Source: Welwitschia mirabilis (lineage: Eukaryota > Gnetophyta > Gnetopsida > Welwitschiales). From it: a stretch of DNA of 64,000 nucleotides. Shown piece after piece: positions 22,569-33,913 of the stretch. The notes under the pieces are model-generated. The model was not told the origin of the DNA, did not search any database, and saw nothing but the letters and a program-made list of their open reading frames with translations. Location of the stretch: the NCBI GenBank assembly GCA_051453625.1, contig JBOZIK010000001.1, positions 200,029,061-200,093,060 of the forward strand. The letters run 5' to 3'. A program made the translations under genes and the position numbers. Position 1 is the stretch's first letter. Each line of letters opens with the position of its first letter.

Positions 22569-22842
22569 GGTAGGATGAAGAATGATTAAAGAAAAGATCC
22601 TAGAGAAAAATAAGGATGATGGAGTAGTAAACAAAGGAAACTTGCCAAAAGAGAAGGCACTTAAAGAATTAGTAGTCCAGTCAATGAAGAAACTTATGGC
22701 ACTTTGAAGATTTTCTTAGAGAATGTTATAAAGCATGTTGTTCTATAGATGAAACATGCCCATCATAATATACTTACTATTATGAATGTTGTTTATGCTC
22801 TTAAGATGTAGGTTTTCATTTTTTTATATATTTTAAATTTAT
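22569..22842 (+). pseudogene. histone H4 pseudogene fragment inside the outer LTR element
   Basis: Histone H4 is a core nucleosome protein. Read with stops, the sequence gives KLAKREGT, stop, RISSPVNEETYGTLKIF, LENVIKHVVL, stop, MKHAHHN and NVVYALKM. These follow H4 in order from the RRLARRGGVKRIS region through EETRGVLKIFLENVI to MDVVYALKR (NEET at 22683-22694, NVVYALK at 22785-22805). Upstream, to about 22569, a looser match to the GGAKRHRKVLRDN region survives with a small indel and stops. There is no intron in the aligned part. In-frame stops at about 22650 and 22744 make it non-functional. It lies in the interior of the outer LTR element, which suggests transduplication or insertion of a retrocopy. 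Confidence 0.85.
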
Positions 22843-23205
22843 TTTTGAAAAGTTGATTGTAAACTAACCTATAATGTCAAGAATGATAGTTCCCCTTCAA
22901 GCTTCATTTATTATGTTTGTGTGTTATGTGGCCTAAAATTAGAATAAGGCATCCTACATCAGTTGATATACTTAATGGTCTAGTTTAACTCTAGAGAAAA
23001 TAAAGTGAAGTAAAGAGTAGAGGGAAAAAACCTAAGAGCCATATGGATTGAAGATGTGAAAAATCCATTACAGAGAATATAATAAGAAATATTCTAAGTT
23101 AGCCTTAAGAAATGTTAAGATTATGAAATGTAGTAAGATGTATGGTATGAAATTAAATAGTACACACATCAAGGGGGTATCACTAAAATGTTGCCATCAA
23201 GGGGG

Positions 23206-23654
23206 TGATTATTATCATAGATGATAACAACATCTTAATAGAATTATATGAGTTAGAAATAAAGAGAGAAAAACCCATGATGATTATAGAAGAATCTAAA
23301 AGACATGATGAAAAGATAGACATTTTAAAAGAAAAGAAATAAGTGTTACACAAGATAAACAGATAAGCATTTTAAAAGATGGAGAATCATGGGAAACCTA
23401 GGTTAGAGAAAAATCCAAAAGACATGATTTTAAGTTCCGACTTAGTGAGATAATCATGATAGCCTTAATTTAGAGACTTAATTTGATATTGTCATCATAG
23501 TAACCCCTAACTTGGCCTAGGATGTGAAGTCCCATACTCAATTCCTATTAGTTTTTCTGATATATTATTCATAATGAAATATTAAATTATTTCTTTATGG
23601 ATTGCACACTACTATTTCATTTGTATTTAATGGATATCTTAGATTCCTCCTACA
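23206..23654 (+). repeat. 3' LTR of outer element
   Basis: It begins TGATTATTATC after CATCAAGGGGG and ends CTCCTACA. It aligns with 4101-4585. Confidence 0.65.
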
Positions 23655-24315
23655 ATAATTTTCACAAATTATTAACATATCTATGATTTTATGTTTTTTG
23701 GTTGTATAAGAAATGATGTCTTTAAATTAAATGACAAACCTTTTTTAACATAATTACAAAATTTTCTTTGTTCTTTTTAGTTTTATCTAAATTAAATCAT
23801 TTGTGTTGAGGAGTTTTTTAATTGTAGATCTCTAAGAAGAGTGAGATTAAAATCTACTAGGAAAACAGTCATAGTTGGTATAGTAACATGCATCATTGAG
23901 AAATAAACTTGATAGGTATTAAAAATAGTTTTATAGGTTGATTTTTGAGGATGTTAAAACTTTTTTCCATTGAATAATTAGAGAGTAAATGAATGGAAAT
24001 ATATATATGCCACTAGTGAAATAAATGATATTTTTAAAAATTCAAAAAATTATTACTTTAATGTAAAATGTAGAAATTCATAACCTTCTAAATTATAACA
24101 ATTCTTACAAAAATTTCCTAGTATATTGGATTTAAGTAGTTTCTTGGTAAGCCTTAGGTTTTAAAGAAGATGACTTATTACACTTCTAGGCCATGAAAAA
24201 TCCAGTTATTTTTTTTGGAAAACTGCTCATAAAATCTATAGTAAAATCAAAGAAAATATTTTTAAAAAGTAAATATATAATTTAATTGAGAATAAGAATA
24301 ATTTAAAAGGAAATT
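23655..24315. other. short unassigned spacer
   Basis: AT-rich sequence lies between the outer element and the Tekay-like element. No gene or repeat boundary is seen. Confidence 0.4.
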
Positions 24316-27300
24316 TATCATATCCCATATTTTCTAAATGTTATTTACTTAAATACTAAGTATATTAAGCTTTTAATCTACTAATTAATTATCTTTATTT
24401 AAAGACCTTGTCAAAATAAGATGTCATTTCAAATTAACCTTAGTTTGTAATTTTCATAATTTATCATGAAAATTAAAGGACATTATATTAGAAGGCTTTT
24501 ATGAGAAAAATTATCAAAACATTTAAAGTTAGATAATCCCATTATGTAAGGAATTAAAATCACATAAATTAAAAACCTCAAGAGGATATAATAATATATT
24601 TTGCATCTTATCTAAATTCTTGGTAAATGTAATATGTGTATTATATTATGAATAAATATTTTCTTCTTTATGTCATGTGATTGATAGATTTTATGTAATT
24701 TGAAATAAATGAGCATTTAAACAAGTACATGCACTTCTACCTAGAACTAGAAATGATAAATAAGTAGACTTACTCTACTATGACTTTTATGTTCTTGAGA
24801 TGTGTAAGGGAATTGGTTCATAGCATACTCATTGCTTTGTTCATTGGAATTAAAAATTTTGTCTCATTATGTTAGTGACAATTTTAAGATTTATGCATTT
24901 ATTCTTTTGATGCATGTCTTGAATGAATTAAACTTACTTATAAGCCTATGAAGGATCAAAAAAGGAGCTAGCATGAGGAAATGATGCATGTAATTAATCT
25001 TGCTAATTAAAGAAAAAACATTACTCATAATAGTTAAGTGCATGAGTTATAAATATGATTTATTTTTAAACTCTAATGTTCCTATTACTTATCCCACTTA
25101 TCGATCTAGATTATGTGATCTTGTGATGTTGAGCTATGTCTTTGTTTATCTATATATAAAGATCCTTTTCTATCTTATAAAAGGAGATACTTTTCTTTTT
25201 TTCCATATAAGTGCATTTTATTCTTTTCTCTTTCTCTCTTTTTATTTCATTCTCTTACTTGTGGAGCTTGAAGCTTGAAAACTTGAAGCTAAGGAACTCT
25301 TTAATTTAAATCTTCATCAATTCTTAAACTATCATGGACTTACTAATCTTCTTAAGTAAGATCTTTGCTCTTGTTATCCATATGATCTCTTTTTAAGATT
25401 CTAGTGGAATGATGTGATATTGTATTAGAGTATTATTTATGTCTTCTATGCAACTATGTTATAAAATAGTATTTCCTGTCATTTACTCTAACCAAGATGC
25501 TAGTAAGATGTAAGGGGTCTCTTGTGCTTAGTGATGAAGGTTACTAATGGATGATTGTGACCAGTGACTAGGGGGTTCAATATTTAAAAAGGAAAAAAAA
25601 TTGGATACCTAGGTTTATTTTAATATTATATTTTTCTCTATTATTCATTATATCTATCTTATTAGGAAAAAAGTCTGATCCTTAAAAATCTCTTTAGGCT
25701 ATACTCTTTTATAGAAATCCTAAGGCTCATAGTAAATGGTTTTTTTTGAATTGATTTATTTTTATTTTTACAACTATTTGAATTAGTAATTTAGTTAAGA
25801 TATTCTATAAGTAAGTAGTTAGTATATCCATTATTTTACTGTTCTGAGTTATTACTTAACTAGTTATAGACACTTTATCATATTTTTGTTATGACAAAAA
25901 ATTAAATTTTCAAAATAAAGGCCTAGGATAAAAACATCATAGCTTATTAATTAGTAAGTATAAACTAGTGAAAATTTTCTTGTAAGTCTAATGTTAGGTT
26001 ATGAATATGAAGATGTAAAAAGAGTAATTTTTTTAATGGATAATTATCTATAAAAAAATTATTTGTTAAAACACATTAAAAAATAAATGCAAAAAATAGT
26101 ATGTAAGTAATTTATGTTTCAGTAACTATCTATTATGATATCTACAAACTTAAGTATTTTAAGTTGTAGGAAATGGAAAAATTGTTCAAAACATCCTGAA
26201 TAATTTAAAAACTCAAGGTAATTTGAATGTTATGATCATTTTAGTGTAGTACAATAGAATTGTAATTTTAGAAAACCTGACAGCCATTAATATTAAATGA
26301 TAACCTTAGAAATAATATTTTTCAAATTTCAAGATAGTCTAAGTTAAATTATAAGGATTCTATTATTCACCTAATTTTTGAAAAATTATTATAGTTTATT
26401 GTTTTTCTTCATAATTAATTTATTATTAATTTTTCACTATGATGTCTCATTAGAGCTCAAAATGTTATGTTTTAAATTATAGAAAAATTATTACATAAAC
26501 TTTTATAGGGAATTTGAGTATATGAAATATATTTCTAGTAGTAAATTTAAATTAAATTACCTATAAATAGTATTTTATTTGTATAAATGCCTCTTTTATC
26601 CTTTTTCTTCGTCCTACCTTAAATGTATATGCTTGTAAGAGTTTTCACCTTAGTAGTTTAAGTAACATAAGCAGTCTTTAACTTATCATTTTTTTTATTG
26701 ACTTATAATATAGCCATATGAATCTTGAATAAAGATTTATATCTTAACAATTATATTTGAGCTATACTTTTTTTTGTTTACCTTCTTTGCACCAATTCAT
26801 GAATATTGTCATATTAGAATGAAAGAATGTTTCTAGGATTGGCATAACTTAAGGTATGTTTTAGGCTTTTTAAGTACATTATTAAGAGGTGATTTTATAC
26901 ATTTTAAATATTTTTTATCATTATTTAAAGAAAAGGAAAATAATATTTCCTTTATTTAGATAGGAAAGAAAAAAAATATTTCCGTTACCTAGATTTTTAT
27001 TATGTAATTTTGAATATAGAGATGTTCTTGTATGTTTGCTTTCTTTTTATGATTGTTTTTATAAAATAAACTTAATGATGATTAAAATTATTATAATTAG
27101 GTAAAAAATCCATTAAATATCCATATTAGTTAGAATTCTTTACATTCATTTATGTGGTGTATTCATCAAATAGGATTAAATTAAGATAATTTTAATAATA
27201 TTTATCTCTACACTTAGATTTCATCACCAAGATGGGTTACATTGAATTTTGTTTATAATATCCTTTTGTAAGTGGATTTGGTCATCACTCTCCTGACTTA

Positions 27301-27937
27301 CCCCTTATGAACGAACTTTGACTTAATATCTTGAGGCTTTGGCATCGATGGATCATGTTGCACCATCTAGAGATGCTTCAAAGAAAGAGGGGGTTATTTG
27401 TAAGCATGCATCCACATCATGTACAACCTATCACCTATATTGGAGTATATTGAGATGAAGTGAAAACCTATAAAGTTGAACTTAGCCATGTTTTTATAGT
27501 TTAGAACTTGAAGTATAATAAACTCCCATCTAGAGGATGACCAAATATCAAGTTGCAATGCCATTAATTAGAGTTCTAACCTCCTATTATATTGGTTAGG
27601 TACTATCCTTAGCCATGTATTTTTATAACAAGTTTACATATCCTAATCTATTCCTAAGATATCTTTTATGTGATAAAATACTAGGAATAAATGGAGGATA
27701 CAAACTTATAGCCTTGCTATTGTTTGTACAGAAAAATAATCTAAAAATTATTTATAAATAAATATATAATATTAATATCATTTTTTTCTTAACATATCAA
27801 AATGCTAATAAAGGAAAAAGTGAAATTTAATCCTAGGTTTTTTTTTTTGTCTATTAAGAAATAATATTAAAGAACAAAGAAAGGAAAAAGGGGAAAAAAT
27901 AGTGCTTAACTAGGATAAGAGAAGAGAGGATGTCACA
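24316..27937 (+). repeat. 5' LTR of Tekay-like element
   Basis: It aligns with 33914-37437 from TATATTAAGC near the start to GAAGAGAGGATGTCACA at the end. It includes a TATA region at 25175, a Cys-poor AT-rich U3, and a downstream part sharing phrases such as GCCATATGAATCTTG with the partner. Confidence 0.85.
25175..25183 (+). promoter_or_regulatory. LTR core promoter TATA box
   Basis: TTATAAAAGGAGATAC is matched by TTATAAAAGAAGATAC at 34765 in the 3' LTR. It is followed by a pyrimidine-rich stretch and a conserved GTGGAGCTT block that would lie early in the transcript. About 180 bp downstream, AAGTAAG at about 25354 is a candidate splice donor present in both LTRs. Confidence 0.55.
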
Positions 27938-27940
27938 AAT

Positions 27941-27953
27941 TGGTATCAGAGCT
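27941..27953 (+). promoter_or_regulatory. primer-binding site, perfect tRNA-iMet core
   Basis: TGGTATCAGAGCT, followed by CTAGGTT, begins three bases after the LTR end. It is the best-preserved primer-binding site in the window. Confidence 0.9.
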
Positions 27954-29612
27954 CTAGGTTAACTTAAATAATACTTATGTTAAGCACTTATAAATTTATA
28001 AGAATATAANNNNNNNNNNNNNNNNNNNNNNNNNNNNNNNNNNNNNNNNNNNNNNNNNNNNNNNNNNNNNNNNNNNNNNNNNNNNNNNNNNNNNNNNNNN
28101 NNNNNNNNNNNNNNNNNNNNNNNNNNNNNNNNNNNNNNNNNNNNNNNNNNNNNNNNNNNNNNNNNNNNNNNNNNNNNNNNNNNNNNNNNNNNNNNNNNNN
28201 NNNNNNNNNNNNNNNNNNNNNNNNNNNNNNNNNNNNNNNNNNNNNNNNNNNNNNNNNNNNNNNNNNNNNNNNNNNNNNNNNNNNNNNNNNNNNNNNNNNN
28301 NNNNNNNNNNNNNNNNNNNNNNNNNNNNNNNNNNNNNNNNNNNNNNNNNNNNNNNNNNNNNNNNNNNNNNNNNNNNNNNNNNNNNNNNNNNNNNNNNNNN
28401 NNNNNNNNNNNNNNNNNNNNNNNNNNNNNNNNNNNNNNNNNNNNNNNNNNNNNNNNNNNNNNNNNNNNNNNNNNNNNNNNNNNNNNNNNNNNNNNNNNNN
28501 NNNNNNNNNNNNNNNNNNNNNNNNNNNNNNNNNNNNNNNNNNNNNNNNNNNNNNNNNNNNNNNNNNNNNNNNNNNNNNNNNNNNNNNNNNNNNNNNNNNN
28601 NNNNNNNNNNNNNNNNNNNNNNNNNNNNNNNNNNNNNNNNNNNNNNNNNNNNNNNNNNNNNNNNNNNNNNNNNNNNNNNNNNNNNNNNNNNNNNNNNNNN
28701 NNNNNNNNNNNNNNNNNNNNNNNNNNNNNNNNNNNNNNNNNNNNNNNNNNNNNNNNNNNNNNNNNNNNNNNNNNNNNNNNNNNNNNNNNNNNNNNNNNNN
28801 NNNNNNNNNNNNNNNNNNNNNNNNNNNNNNNNNNNNNNNNNNNNNNNNNNNNNNNNNNNNNNNNNNNNNNNNNNNNNNNCATATTTATGATAATTCTAAA
28901 TCCTTAAACAAACCTAAAAGGATGATAAATTCAAGTCATTAAAGACTCTATTTATAACTATAAATGATAATCACTTAGAAGAATTTCAATTATCTTAGTA
29001 CAACCACCTTATATGATTCCTTAAAAAGCTTAACCTTTTGCAAAAAAAATATAAATACATAAATAATACCTTATAATTAGATACCCTTGGAAATAATCAT
29101 ATCTCCAAGTAAGTTATTTATCCTAAATTATATAGTCATATAACTTTAAAGTAAAAATTCTTATTCATAACTTATAAACTTTATCTAGTGAAACTAAAGA
29201 AAGAGGATAAACTTTATTATGTACTTTAAGATATAAAGAAGAACTCATCACATTGTAGTCATAATCATGTCTTTTCTGAGATTATAAGAATATTTCTAAG
29301 TTTAACTTTTAATAACATCTATCCTATTTTCAAATGTAATCTCATAAGAAATTTCCCTTCTTTTAGATGTCTTGTTGTTATTAGTTAAACCTTGAGGCTA
29401 GGTTAGTTGCATCAAGTAATCAACATCAAGAGAACTCATAAGAGAATCAATAATGTAATGATGGAAATCAATCACCATTCAACTTTAATCCTAAAGCCTT
29501 AATGAATACCCACACGCAATTCCTATCATAAAAAGCAGATCAAGATCAAAATCCATAAGAAAACCATGGTATTAATCAACCTAAGAAAGTGGGTATAAGG
29601 AAATTAATTTAA
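27954..29612 (+). other. leader and early gag region of Tekay-like element
   Basis: It includes an N gap of 870 bases (28010-28879). The visible sequence has no clear open frame. The last roughly 200 bases probably encode the gag N terminus in broken form. Confidence 0.5.
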
Positions 29613-30470
29613 ATGTTTATTAAGATGAATCCACTAAAGTTTGTAGGAGATTCAGATCCTTCCAAAGCAGAAACATGGCTAAGTGATGTTAAAAAGGTTA
29701 CAGGTACCTTAGGATGTAATGAATATAAAAAGGCTTCTTTAGTTATTTACATGTTACAAGGAGAAGCTAGTCTATGGTGGAAAATGAAAATGACCAAGTT
29801 AAAAGATTTAGAACTTTCATGGACGGAATTTGAGCACATCTTTAAGGAGAGGTACATCATCAAGTTCTATATTCACTAGAAGGTTATACAACCTATAATT
29901 TAAAACAAGCCCATAACATGACCTTAGCATCTTATAAGTGTAAATTTGTAGAATTATTAAAATATATATCACATATGCATCTAGATGAAAAAACTAAAGG
30001 AACTCTCTTTATTGATAGTATTTTCCCTTTTGTTGCTACCAAAGTATCCATGTTTTAACTTATGAGTATAACAGAGGCTAGAAAAGATAAAGATAGTAGA
30101 ATAAAACTAGCAAAGATAATAAGAAATTAAGGGAAAAAAACTCCTCCATATGGGTATAAGAAAAATTAATCACAAATGTCTTATCAAAATAAGATTTGAT
30201 ACTTTTGCAAAAATAATGTTAGTAGAAATAATGATATAAATAGGAATTTTAATCAACCACAGTAGACTCTGTTTCAAAGAAATTGAAATATTCCTAATTA
30301 AAGCTATGCAAGTAATAAATCTCAGAGGTCTAACTTCTAACAAACTCGTGGTCAGTATCAGTACTAGAACTAGTATAACGGATATTACTTCTACCATTAT
30401 AAAGAAAATCATAATGTAAAAGAATATTCATTACATAATACAGACCTTTCCAAATAATAGCCAGAAAATC
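29613..30470 (+). pseudogene. gag: Tekay-like gag remnant
   Basis: The open stretch 29613-29879 reads PLKFVGDSDPSKAETWLSD, then GEASLWWKMK and SWTEFEHIFKERY. These are the typical capsid blocks of plant Tekay/Del gag (the retrotrans_gag region). Downstream, a zinc-knuckle-like stretch near 30375-30420 reads NGYYFYHYKENHNVKEY. Aligned to CX2CX4HX4C, its Cys positions are now Tyr, His and Tyr while the central His remains. Those changes fit G-to-A and C-to-T decay of Cys codons. Several stops separate the parts. Confidence 0.8.
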
Positions 30471-30963
30471 CTTAAGGATTAAAAAGTATTTTTCAATTAA
30501 TATGACAACTTCAAGAAATAGTAGATAATCAAGTGATGCACTTTCAAAGCTCCATCATAGAAGGTAAGGCTTTACTTACTAATAAGGAAGTAATTATATT
30601 ATGTTATTACGAAGCAATACATTACTTTATATCTCCTAGAATTATTGTAAGAGAATAATTATGTTATGCTCCAATTAAGGGATGCATAAGGCTAGCAAAT
30701 GGGTTCATGTCCAAAGTTAATCAGCAAGTCCAAAACTATACTTTACCCATAAGTAAGAGAGATTTTCAGAGATAAATAATTATTATTGACTTATAAAAAT
30801 ATGACATTTTTTTAGATATGAATTAGTTAATGTAGAATAGAGCAATTACAAATTATGAAAAGCATCAAGCAGAAACAATGAATCATGGTCAAAGACTAAT
30901 CTTTTAAGGTCATTATAAATCAACCCTATAAAAAGAGAAATTAAAAGGATATTACTAGTTTAT

Positions 30964-31760
30964 ATGTTATATCTAAAATTAAGTAGCTTAAAAGAAGGAG
31001 AAACTTTAGTAAATAATATACCAATATTTCAAAAATATCTTGATATATTTACAATAGAATTACTAGGAATGCCACCACTTCGAGAAGTTAATTTTTTTAT
31101 TGAATTGATACTAGGAACCAATCAATTTTTAAGACACCATATAGAATGTCTTCTACGAAAATAAAAGAATTAAAAACTCAGCTTGAAGAAATTTTACAAA
31201 AAGGTTTCATTCATTCTAATGTATCATCATGGGAAGCATCTGCATTATTTATAAAGAAGAAAGATGGAATATTAGGATTATGCATTAGTTATAGATAACT
31301 GAATAAGGTTATTATCAAGATAAAGTATCCACTACCAAGAATAAATGACCTTTTTTATCAAATCAAGAAAGCTAAGTTATTCTCAAAGGTTGACCTAAAA
31401 TCTAGATATCTTTAAGTTTGAATTAAAGAAGAAGATATTCATAAAACATCATTTAGAACACACTATAGACATTATGAGTTCACAGTTATGCCCTTTAATT
31501 TAACTAATGTCCCTATATTATTTATGAGTCTTATGAATTACATATTTTAACCATCTCTTGATTTCTTTGTAATAGTATTTATTGATGATATCCTCATTTA
31601 TTCCAAGAGTTATGAAGAGCCTGAGAAACACTTGAGAGTAGTATTACAAACTTTATAGAATCACCAATTGCATGTCAGCATGGAAAAATACTTTTTTGAA
31701 AGGAATCCATTCAATTTATAGGTCATATGATATCCAATATAGGTATATTAGTAGATTAAG
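30964..31760 (+). pseudogene. Tekay-like reverse transcriptase remnant
   Basis: The region opens with ELLGMPPLREVNFFIEL, which lies just before RT in Tekay elements. It continues with [47 protein letters not shown] and the catalytic box [11 protein letters not shown] (FIDD at 31578-31589). Both catalytic Asp residues are still present, but stops occur within YRxLNK and at several other points, and a frameshift lies near 31160. It cannot give a full protein. Confidence 0.88.
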
Positions 31761-31959
31761 ATAAAGTTAGAGTAATTATAAAATGGTCATTACCTATAAA
31801 TATTACTAATGTTAGAAGATTTTTTGGTCTTGTCAGGTATTATTATCAATTCATCTTCAACTTCTCTAAGATAGCTTCTTTATTAACAAGCCTTTTAAAT
31901 AAAAATAAATATCTCCAATGGATAGATAAATGTCAATAATCATTTAATCATCTTAAAAA

Positions 31960-32360
31960 TGCTTAACTAGTACTCTAGTCTTAGAAATACCAAATGATTT
32001 AGAGATCTTTTTAGTTTATACTAATGCATCTGAAGAATTCTTGAAGAACTGCTTGAACAAGATAAAAAAGTAATAGCTTATGAATTAAAATAACTTATAA
32101 CTCATAAGAGAAATTATCCTATTCATGATCATGAATTAGTTACAGTAATTTTTGTTTTAAATTTGTGGAAGCATTATCTCTATAGAGTAAAGTTTCAAGT
32201 TTAAACAGATAATAAGAGTTTAAAGTACATTTTTACTTAACAAAACTTAAACCTTAAGCAAATAAAATGGGAAGAATTTTTATGTGATTTTAATTTAGAG
32301 ATTTTATATCATAAAGGTTAAGGAAATAAGCTTATACATGTTCTTACAAGATTTTCTTAA
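31960..32360 (+). pseudogene. Tekay-like RNase H remnant
   Basis: The blocks YTNASEEF, YPIHDHELVTVIFVLNLW, TDNKSLKYIFT and ILYHKG match the Ty3/gypsy RNase H and its end. They sit directly after RT as expected. Stops and small indels break the frame. Confidence 0.8.
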
Positions 32361-32539
32361 AGTAATTATGGAAATTCAAAGCCAAATTTCTATCATTATG
32401 TTAGAGGAATAAGTAAAGGATGGGAATTGTCAAAAATTAAAGAACCAATTATAAAAATTAGTAAACTAAAATAATTTTAGTATTAATTGAAAGGGTATTA
32501 TCAGATCCAAGGGAAGATTTTTGGTTTCCAATGCAGATA

Positions 32540-33630
32540 AAATTAGACATAAGCTAATGTTTAAATTTGATAACTCACCTATAGTAGTCATCCTAGAATA
32601 ACTAAAATGTATCAAAATGTGAAACAAAAAATTTGTAGCTAGAGATGAAAAAACATATAGTAGAATTTGTATCAAGATTCCTTAATTGTCAATAAGTTAA
32701 AGCAGAACATAGCAATCTAGTAGGATTACTTTATCCTTATGATATTCTAGAATACAAATGAGATGTGATTTGCATGGACTTTATTTTAGAACTTTTAAAA
32801 ACTTAAAAAGTATGATTATATTATGATAATACTTGATAGAGCAACTAAGCTAGCAAATTTTATTCTAGTAGAATCTACTTATGATGTCAAGGATATAGTA
32901 AAATATATATTCAAAATGTTATTTAATTACATGATGTTCCTTTAGTAATTATCTATGATAGAGCCTTTAGTAGATATCTCTAATAGAGTCTAAAATTTAC
33001 TTTTAAATTTTATCAAGAATTACAAATGGGTTCAGGAACCAATTTAAATATGAGCACTACATTTCATCCTCAAATAAATGATCAAGAAGAAAGAGTTAAT
33101 CAAATTTAAGAAGATCTTCTTAGAGCATGTATTTTAGATAATCTCAAGAGTTTGAAAGAGTAGCTATCATTGGTGGAATTTAGATATAATAATAGTTATT
33201 AAAGTTTAATTCAAATGGCTCCATTTGAAGCCTTGTATAGTAGAAAGTGTAGNNNNNNNNNTTCATGAATAGAACCTTAAAAAAGATTGATGGTAAGACT
33301 AGAAATATTATAAGAAATGGAAAGTAAAATGAGAATCACTAAGAATAGACTTAGAGAAGCAACAAATAGATAAAAAATGTATGCAAACTATCAAAGAAGA
33401 TATTTTGAGGTCAAAATAAGTAAACATGTATTTCTTAAAGTGTCACTAATGAAATCAGTAATGAGAGGAGTTAAGAGATCAAAATTAGCTTCTTGATTTA
33501 TTATACCATTTAAAATATTAGAAAGAGTTGAACTTGTTGCATACAAGCTTACTCTACCCCTTTGATTATTACACATGAATGAAGTTTTTCATATAAGTAT
33601 GCTAAAAAAGTATATTGCAGATTCTTCCTA
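32540..33630 (+). pseudogene. Tekay-like integrase remnant
   Basis: Readable blocks are SHPRITKMYQNVK (zinc domain), VSRFLNCQ with one expected Cys replaced by Phe, VKAEHSNLVGLL, CMDFILELL with the first catalytic D at 32777-32779, YDRAF with the second D at 32957-32959, and FHPQINDQEERVNQ with E at 33089-33091. The D-to-E spacing is 43 residues rather than 35, so small insertions lie between. APFEALYSRKC runs into a 9-N gap at 33253-33261. The C-terminal part ends with FHISMLKKYIADSSY. Confidence 0.85.
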
Positions 33631-33639
33631 TGTGTTAAA

Positions 33640-33847
33640 TTGGTCTCATATTTAGGTGGAACCAAATTTTTTAACTATAAAAAAGCTAGAAGTAGTGCTA
33701 GATCAATGAACTATGTACTTACAAAATAGGAATATCCATTAAGTAAAGATAAAGTGAAGTAATCATTATCTTGATGAAGCTATTTCAGAGCTAAAGAAAA
33801 AAATGAAAGATCAATACCCAAATCTTTTTGAATCTTATAATATGTAG
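33640..33847 (+). pseudogene. chromodomain remnant at integrase C terminus
   Basis: A stretch reading KKLEVVLDQ, then TMYLQNRNIH, SNHYLDEAISELKKKMKDQY and PNLF follows the integrase. It matches the layout of the Tekay-type chromodomain, which targets integration to marked chromatin. It is interrupted by stops and lacks most aromatic cage residues, so function is not expected. Confidence 0.7.
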
Positions 33848-33898
33848 TTAGGTCTTCTTAATCTTTTTATGTATCTTGATTCCCAGGAGTGAATTAGT

Positions 33899-33913
33899 CT
33901 AAGTGGGGGAGGA
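33899..33913 (+). promoter_or_regulatory. polypurine tract of Tekay-like element
   Basis: CTAAGTGGGGGAGGA lies directly before the 3' LTR. TAAGTGGGGGAGGA is the usual form of this tract in plant Tekay elements. Confidence 0.8.

Larger units (their letters stand above)
22318..23205 (+). other. right internal domain of outer element
   Basis: It continues the internal sequence interrupted at 6449 and carries the H4 fragment. Its last part, ending ATCAAGGGGG, holds two similar G-rich stretches (23169-23177 and 23196-23205). The second is the likely polypurine tract of the outer element. Confidence 0.45.
4101..23654 (+). mobile_element. outer non-autonomous LTR retrotransposon, split by nested insertions
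   Basis: Two direct repeats, 4101-4585 and 23206-23654, align over most of their length. Both contain the phrases ACACAAGATAAA, GAATCATGGGAAACCT and AATCCAAAAGACATGATT. The left copy is followed one base later by a sequence like a tRNA-iMet primer-binding site, and the right copy is preceded by CATCAAGGGGG, a plausible polypurine tract. Without the insertion at 6450-22317, the internal part is about 2.7 kb. It shows no gag, protease, RT or integrase but holds a histone H4 fragment. Target-site duplications were not convincing (AGAGG against ATAAT). The LTR pairing is strong. The exact ends and the non-autonomous status are inference. Confidence 0.65.

Noticed and set aside
27980-28882. 300-codon minus-strand frame
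   Set aside because: It is almost entirely N.
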